Below, piece after piece: positions 5,770 to 9,920 of a stretch of 9,920 bases of DNA. Source of the DNA: JBGPOS01 sp041488155 (GTDB lineage: Bacteria; Chloroflexota; Dehalococcoidia; Tepidiformales; Tepidiformaceae). Below the pieces are notes generated by a model. The model saw only the letters and a program-made list of their open reading frames with translations, had not been told where the DNA came from and searched no databases. The DNA is taken from assembly GCA_041488155.1 (NCBI GenBank), contig JBGPOS010000095.1, forward strand, positions 1-9,920. The letters run 5' to 3'. The translations under genes were made by a program, and so were the position numbers. Position 1 is the first letter of the stretch. Every line of letters starts with the position of its first letter.

Positions 5770-5784
5770 GGTTCTTCCTCCGCT

Positions 5785-6198
5785 CTAGGCGAAATTAACG
5801 TGAAGGGTCCACGGCGGCTCTTCCGGAGAACCGAGCGGCTCGTGCCGTTCGACGCGCACCGTGAGGATGTCGTCGGGTTGGTCGGCCGCGTTCGAGAACA
5901 CCCGTTCGCTGAAGCTAATCCCAACGGCGGGTTGGGTCGTGCCCCTGCGTTCGCGGGCAGCGGTAGCTAGAAAACGGAGGAGGTACCCGGCCTGTTCGGG
6001 GCTGAGGGCTTCGATGTGTTCGGCGAGGCTCCGGCGGGTCCCCGGACGGCCCGAGCCAAGCGGCGGGGGTGCCCCGATGCCTGCCAGCACTGCGCTCAAG
6101 CCGGCGTCCCATGCCGGGTCGTTGGCGGCCGGGAGGGCGCCCACTCCAATCAGCACGTTCGTGTAGTGACCGGGGCCTACTTCGACATCGATGACCAC
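5785..6198 (-). CDS. Hypothetical protein, second gene of cyclase operon
   Basis: A 137-residue protein of no recognised family. It begins with a beta-prone stretch (Val-Ile-Asp-Val-Glu-Val), has a helical middle (about residues 55-90, with Gln-Ala-Gly-Tyr-Leu-Leu-Arg-Phe-Leu), and ends in strands: Val-Gly-Ile-Ser-Phe, Ile-Leu-Thr-Val-Arg-Val-Glu, Trp-Thr-Leu-His-Val-Asn-Phe. It has no signal peptide or membrane segment. The start is GTG at 6196-6198, supported by AAGGAG at 6212-6207 with eight bases between. It lies 51 bases after the cyclase stop and 15 before the next gene, so it probably belongs to the cyclase unit, with a possible extra control point at the palindrome at 6230-6246. Its helix-then-strands layout resembles the following gene, and the two may be distant relatives. 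Confidence 0.75.
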   Translation of the reverse strand: MVIDVEVGPGHYTNVLIGVGALPAANDPAWDAGLSAVLAGIGAPPPLGSGRPGTRRSLAEHIEALSPEQAGYLLRFLATAARERRGTTQPAVGISFSERVFSNAADQPDDILTVRVERHEPLGSPEEPPWTLHVNFA

Positions 6199-6206
6199 GG
6201 CTGCCG

Positions 6207-6212
6207 CTCCTT
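6207..6212 (-). promoter_or_regulatory. Ribosome binding site fixing the GTG start at 6198
   Basis: AAGGAG on the minus strand, eight bases before GTG. It is one of the best Shine-Dalgarno matches in the window and settles the choice of a non-ATG start. Confidence 0.75.
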
Positions 6213-6229
6213 GGGCGATTTGTTTACCC

Positions 6230-6246
6230 GGCGAATCATATTCGCC
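6230..6246. promoter_or_regulatory. Palindrome between cyclase gene and downstream small genes
   Basis: GGCGAA, five bases, TTCGCC: a perfect 6-bp inverted repeat just after the cyclase stop. A perfect TTGACA -35 match (6253-6248, minus strand) overlaps the stop codon, but no good -10 box follows at normal spacing. It could be an operator or a small mRNA hairpin. Confidence 0.35.
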
Positions 6247-6249
6247 CTG

Positions 6250-9200
6250 TCAAGAGGAGGGAAGCGATCTTTCCAGGGCGGCCCTCGCCTCCGCCAACGG
6301 CGCCTCGAGCGACTTCAAGCCGTGTTCGACGGCAATCGACTCGACCTGATCCAGCTTCCGCGTGACTTCGGTGGCGTCGCCCTCGGCCCCTTCGTCGTGC
6401 CAGAGCCACGCCGCTTCCAGGTTGCAGAGGGCCAGTTCGGGGTGCGCTGAGGCTTCAGAAGCGAGGCCGATCGCGCGAGCAAGGTAGCCCCGCGCGGCAT
6501 CATGCTGGCCGAGGACGCGGGCGAGGCCGGCAAGCAGCCGAGGGAGAAGCGCCGGCCAGTAGAGAGTGAACACCACTCCCTGCTTGTCCAGCTCCTCCAA
6601 CGGAGCCAGGACGAGCGAAGCGATCGAAGCATCCCGGAAGCGGACCGCAACTTCGGCAAGCGCGACATGAGCAAGGAGTGCTACGAGGTCGGGTGTCCGA
6701 GGGTTGAACCCGATGGTCAGCTCCTGCGCCAGGCGAATGGCTTCGTCGCGGTTCCCGGCGGCGCTCTCCACCAGGGCGCGGAAGGCGAGCGCCTGGGGAA
6801 GCACAGAGGCGGAGCCCTCATCCCGTTGCCTGGCCAGGAGGTCGTCGGCATGCCGGCGTGCCGAGCCGAAATCTCCGGCGAGGCACTCCACATGGACCAG
6901 CACGGGAGTAACAGTCATCGCGACGATGCCACTGGTCGCTGCCCCACCCTCTTCAAGCGCCGTCTCGGCTTCGGCGCGCGCGGCCGCGAGGTCGCCCCGC
7001 AGGGCAGCGCCAAGCGCGAGGGTCAAGCGCGCCCAGGAAAGCCGGTAGGGGTCGCCGATGCGAGCGAAGAACTCACGCCCCTCGATGGCCAGCGGTCGGG
7101 CGTCGTCGAGGCGGCCGAGGCCGGTCAGGGCGAGTGCCTTTCGATTGGAGGCAGCTTCAGCGAACGGCCAGGCCGCATAGCCGGCGCCCTGCGCGTGCAC
7201 GGCCGCCGCGGCGAGGCAATCGTCGAAGGCTGCCACGGCGTCGCGCATACGCAACCACTGGAAGAGGCACAGGGCGCGGGCTAAGTGGGCTTCCGCGACG
7301 AGCGCGGAATCATGGACCTCCTGGGCGACCCGGAGGGCCTCAGCCGCCACGCTCTCGGCCCGCGAGTAGCGGCGGATCATGGTGTAGCGCTGGCAGAGCT
7401 GTTCGAGAATCCGGCTCCGGAGGCGGAGCGCCGATGGCGACGGAGGTTGCCCAGAGCCGGCGTCCATGAGTTCCCGCGCCGCCTCGATGTCTGCGAGAGC
7501 TTCGCGCGCACGGAGATTCATAGAGTGCATGCCTGAACGGAAAACGAGGGCCTCGGCCACAAGTTCGTTGGTCCCGAGCTCCCGAAACAGGGCGAGGGCC
7601 TCGTCGATAATCGCGAACTCGGCTCCTCGGCCCCGGCCGCTCACGTGGAGGGCGCGGGCGAGGTCGCGAAGGGCGAGCGCCCGTTCAAGCGGGGGAAATC
7701 CCGGCAAGCGGGCGCTCGCGGCGAGGCCCGCTTCCCAATTGCGGATCGCTTCTGCGTAGGAGAACGCGGCATAGGCGCGAGAGCCGGCACGAAGGCAATG
7801 TGTGGCAACCGCTTGCGGGTCCGCGATTTGGCCCGCCTCGCGGTAGTGGTGCGCCACCTCCATTTCCCGCGCGTCTAGCTGGCCAGCGAACGCTTCTTCC
7901 AGTGCAACGGCGATGTCGCGGTGGAGCCGCACCCGGCGCGACGGGTTGATCTCTTCATAGAGAGTGTGGCGAATGAGCGCGTGAGAGAACTCGTAGCCGT
8001 CGGGGTCAGCGGCAGGCTGCACCAGCTGAGCGGTCAGCGCCTCATCGAGCGCGTCGAGCGCATCCGTCTCGTCGACGCCAGCGGCGCGGGTCGCCACTGC
8101 GAAGGGGAACGCACCATCGAAGGCGGAAGCTGCCGAAAGCAACCGCCGGGCGCTCTCCGAAAGGCGAGCGAGGCGGCGGCCAATGACCTGGCGGACCCCT
8201 TCGGGGATGCCGACGTCGGCGATCGCCAGGCTGGTGGTCCAGCGTCCGTCGTCACGGTAGAGCTTGCCTTCCTCGAGAAGGTAGAGGAGGACCTCGCGGA
8301 TGAAGAAAGGGTTGCCGTCGGTCTCGGTAGCTATCGCCTCCACGAGGGCGGGCGGAGCGGCCTGTTCGGCTAACGAGGCGAGCAACTCGCCAACCTCCGA
8401 TTGGCGGAGTCCGTGAAGGGCTATCCGGTCGTACTCAGCGTCACGGCGCAAGGCTGCGAGTACGTCGGACAGGGGATGGTGCCGGTCGAGTTCGACATCG
8501 CGGTAGAGGCCCACCATGAGAATGGGCTCTTGTCGCACGCTCCTTGCCACGTGGCGGAGCATGTCGAGCGTGCCGCTATCTGCCCAGTGGAGGTCGTCGA
8601 GCACGAGAAGGAGGGGACGCCGCCGAGCGAGAGTGGCGAGGAACTCGCGCATCGCTTCCAGCAACTGAAACTGATCTGCTTCGGAATCCGCCAGGACTGC
8701 TGGAAGGTCGGGGAGGATAGCGCGCAGGGTGGGCGCGAGTTGAGCCAGGATCGGCCCTTCGTTCCCGAGGTCCAGCGCAAGGTCGGCCGCCGGCACCGAG
8801 CGGCCGTACTCCGCGAGCGCCTCGCTGAAGGGTCCATAGGGTGGCGCCCACTCTCCTTCGAGGCAGCGGCCCCAGAGGGTAACCGACCCTTCCTGCTGCG
8901 CGAGCGTCGCGAACTCCTCCATCATTCGCGTCTTGCCAATGCCGGGTTCGCCCGCGACCATCACGAGCCCGCCGTGGCCAGCGCGCGCATTGGCGAGGCC
9001 CTGGCGCAGCTTCGCGACCTCGGCCAGGCGGCCGACAAAGGGGATGCGATTGAGGAGCACCCCTGGGTCGGCTGCGTCGTAAGCCACCTCGCAGACATCG
9101 AAGGGAGCAGCGAAACCTTTGAGCGATAACGGCCCCACCTGGCGAAAGTGGAACGCCTGGCGCCCGGCGAGAAGGAGCGAGACCACACTGCTGCACAGGA

Positions 9201-9585
9201 TCTGGCCCGCCTGGGCCCTGTCGCACAGCCGCCGCGCGACCACCACCGGAGTGCCAAAGTAGTCGGATTCATCTCCCAGGGCGTCGCCCGTATTCAGGCC
9301 GACGCGGATCCGGAGCCGCTCTCCGCGAGACGGCCGGCGAGAAGCCTGCTGCATGGCGATGGCGCACCGGACCGCGTCGGCAGCCGAAGCAAAGGCGACC
9401 ATAAGGCCGTCCCCGGTCCACTTGACTTCGCGCCCCCCGCTCGCTGCCGCCGCTTCCGAAAGGAGTTGGCGGTGGGTCTTGAAAATGAGCTGGTAGGCGG
9501 CTTCGTCGCCGGCGCGCTCCAGCAACTCCGTGGAATCCACGAGGTCGGTGAAGAGGATGGTGGTTGTGGCTCCGCCATCGGGCAT
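6250..9585 (-). CDS. Class III nucleotide cyclase / AAA-type ATPase / helical-repeat regulator
   Basis: A 1111-residue cytosolic signalling protein. Residues 8-170 are a class III adenylate/guanylate cyclase domain. Metal-binding aspartates are Asp14 (in FTDLVDST) and Asp59 (in TGDG). Lys55 and Asp108 fit the adenine-specifying pair, so ATP-to-cAMP is the expected reaction. Arg119 keeps the transition-state arginine, but the paired asparagine (VN in most members) is Val115. Residues about 180-450 are a STAND/AAA-like ATPase with Walker A GEPGIGKT (212-219) and Walker B LLLVLDD (325-331). The remaining ~600 residues are Ala/Leu-rich helical repeats of TPR type, which usually bind a partner or ligand. 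ATG at 9583-9585 puts the cyclase motif at the usual place; no Shine-Dalgarno is seen. Two small genes follow in the same direction. The cyclase may be weak or inactive. Confidence 0.93.
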   Translation of the reverse strand: MPDGGATTTILFTDLVDSTELLERAGDEAAYQLIFKTHRQLLSEAAAASGGREVKWTGDGLMVAFASAADAVRCAIAMQQASRRPSRGERLRIRVGLNTGDALGDESDYFGTPVVVARRLCDRAQAGQILCSSVVSLLLAGRQAFHFRQVGPLSLKGFAAPFDVCEVAYDAADPGVLLNRIPFVGRLAEVAKLRQGLANARAGHGGLVMVAGEPGIGKTRMMEEFATLAQQEGSVTLWGRCLEGEWAPPYGPFSEALAEYGRSVPAADLALDLGNEGPILAQLAPTLRAILPDLPAVLADSEADQFQLLEAMREFLATLARRRPLLLVLDDLHWADSGTLDMLRHVARSVRQEPILMVGLYRDVELDRHHPLSDVLAALRRDAEYDRIALHGLRQSEVGELLASLAEQAAPPALVEAIATETDGNPFFIREVLLYLLEEGKLYRDDGRWTTSLAIADVGIPEGVRQVIGRRLARLSESARRLLSAASAFDGAFPFAVATRAAGVDETDALDALDEALTAQLVQPAADPDGYEFSHALIRHTLYEEINPSRRVRLHRDIAVALEEAFAGQLDAREMEVAHHYREAGQIADPQAVATHCLRAGSRAYAAFSYAEAIRNWEAGLAASARLPGFPPLERALALRDLARALHVSGRGRGAEFAIIDEALALFRELGTNELVAEALVFRSGMHSMNLRAREALADIEAARELMDAGSGQPPSPSALRLRSRILEQLCQRYTMIRRYSRAESVAAEALRVAQEVHDSALVAEAHLARALCLFQWLRMRDAVAAFDDCLAAAAVHAQGAGYAAWPFAEAASNRKALALTGLGRLDDARPLAIEGREFFARIGDPYRLSWARLTLALGAALRGDLAAARAEAETALEEGGAATSGIVAMTVTPVLVHVECLAGDFGSARRHADDLLARQRDEGSASVLPQALAFRALVESAAGNRDEAIRLAQELTIGFNPRTPDLVALLAHVALAEVAVRFRDASIASLVLAPLEELDKQGVVFTLYWPALLPRLLAGLARVLGQHDAARGYLARAIGLASEASAHPELALCNLEAAWLWHDEGAEGDATEVTRKLDQVESIAVEHGLKSLEAPLAEARAALERSLPSS

Positions 9586-9644
9586 GGCAGGAGTTTACGC
9601 CAGGGGTTCGAGAGCGTGGAGGCGGGGGCTAACGAACGCAAGGA

Positions 9645-9674
9645 TTTATGTAGAGAAAGAGCCTACTTTGGCAA
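9645..9674 (-). promoter_or_regulatory. Possible promoter of the cyclase operon
   Basis: On the minus strand TTGCCA (9674-9669) and CATAAA (9650-9645) are 18 bases apart, about 60 bases before the cyclase ATG. The -10 box matches only four of six positions. Confidence 0.3.
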
Positions 9675-9690
9675 CCCGTGAGACCGATAG

Positions 9691-9720
9691 TTGACGCTTA
9701 CGTAAGCCGTCGATTACTAT
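9691..9720 (+). promoter_or_regulatory. arsR-type gene promoter with embedded operator palindrome
   Basis: TTGACG at 9691-9696 and TACTAT at 9715-9720 are 18 bases apart. Between them, GCTTACGTAAGC (9696-9707) is a perfect 12-bp palindrome, a likely binding site for the repressor encoded directly downstream. The -10 box ends eight bases before the ATG at 9729, so the transcript would start at or next to the start codon. Confidence 0.6.
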
Positions 9721-9728
9721 CGCCGCCC

Positions 9729-9920
9729 ATGGACGTAGCCCTTCGCGCCATCGCCGAGGCTCGAAGGCGAGAGATACTTCGCCTCGTCCGCGACGGCGAA
9801 CTGCCAGCGGGCGTCATCGCCGGACACTTCGCCGTCACCCGGCCCGCCATCTCCCAGCACCTCAAGGTGCTGAGGGAGGCAGGGCTCGTCGTCGAACGAC
9901 GCGAAGGCACCCGGCGGCTC
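9729..9920 (+). CDS. ArsR-family transcriptional regulator (N-terminal 64 residues, runs off window)
   Basis: The 64 residues in the window form most of an ArsR-type winged helix: a first helix with Ala-Arg-Arg-Arg-Glu-Ile-Leu, then the recognition region Val-Thr-Arg-Pro-Ala-Ile-Ser-Gln-His-Leu-Lys-Val-Leu, and the start of the wing (Val-Glu-Arg-Arg-Glu-Gly-Thr-Arg). Such proteins bind promoter palindromes as dimers and release on a signal. No metal-binding Cys motif is visible in this part, and this subtype is often next to an SRPBCC/AHSA1 gene, which would lie outside the window. The ATG at 9729 has no Shine-Dalgarno and sits just after the -10 box, consistent with leaderless translation. 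It is divergent from the cyclase operon, so the shared palindrome at 9696-9707 may affect both. Confidence 0.88.
   Translation, partial: MDVALRAIAEARRREILRLVRDGELPAGVIAGHFAVTRPAISQHLKVLREAGLVVERREGTRRL

Noticed and set aside
8401..9129. A 242-codon plus-strand open frame inside the cyclase gene
   Set aside because: It lies fully antisense to the ATPase domain with clear Walker motifs on the minus strand, and its own protein has no recognisable pattern.

Overview
The window is a GC-rich bacterial chromosome segment. Genus-level assignment is not possible from the sequence alone. The codon use, the PurA variant and the very large cyclase-ATPase-repeat regulator would fit a Chloroflexota (Dehalococcoidia-like) genome, but this is an inference.

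Layout. The left edge carries the first 30 codons of a lipoprotein on the minus strand (1-90). Divergent from it is a small Ala/Glu-rich protein of unknown role (146-607). A class II Fic protein with a C-terminal winged-helix-like region follows on the minus strand (653-1834). Upstream of that fic gene lies an array of 40-bp tandem repeats (about 1850-2040) containing repeated dyads. Next come tRNA-Pro(CGG) on the minus strand with an encoded CCA (2110-2186) and, divergently, purA (2324-3628), which has a recognisable promoter and a perfect leader hairpin.

Immediately after purA is a three-gene, translationally coupled minus-strand operon (5158 to 3748). It encodes a small DUF3467-like protein, an unknown 130-residue protein and a Doc/Fic-type protein with an unusual active-site motif. 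Just beyond it (5259-5339) is a second copy of the purA 3' end. It encodes the same last 26 residues plus a stop, but with 13 differences in 81 bases, all silent. I read this as the scar of a recombination or integration event that placed the fic operon at the end of purA and swapped the gene tail. The two copies share a 20-bp exact repeat over the end of the gene.

The right half is one minus-strand transcription unit: a 1111-residue class III nucleotide cyclase / ATPase / helical-repeat regulator (6250-9585) followed by two small unknown proteins with good ribosome binding sites (6198-5785 and 5769-5383). Divergent from the cyclase gene is the start of an ArsR-type repressor (9729 to the window edge). 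Its promoter carries a perfect 12-bp palindrome between the -35 and -10 boxes and appears to give a nearly leaderless mRNA.

How the genes relate: tRNA-Pro and purA are housekeeping genes. The two fic loci on either side are accessory and look toxin- or effector-like. The cyclase unit looks like a signalling module whose two small downstream proteins have no known role. The best candidate for an undescribed system is the three-gene fic operon bracketed by purA tails.
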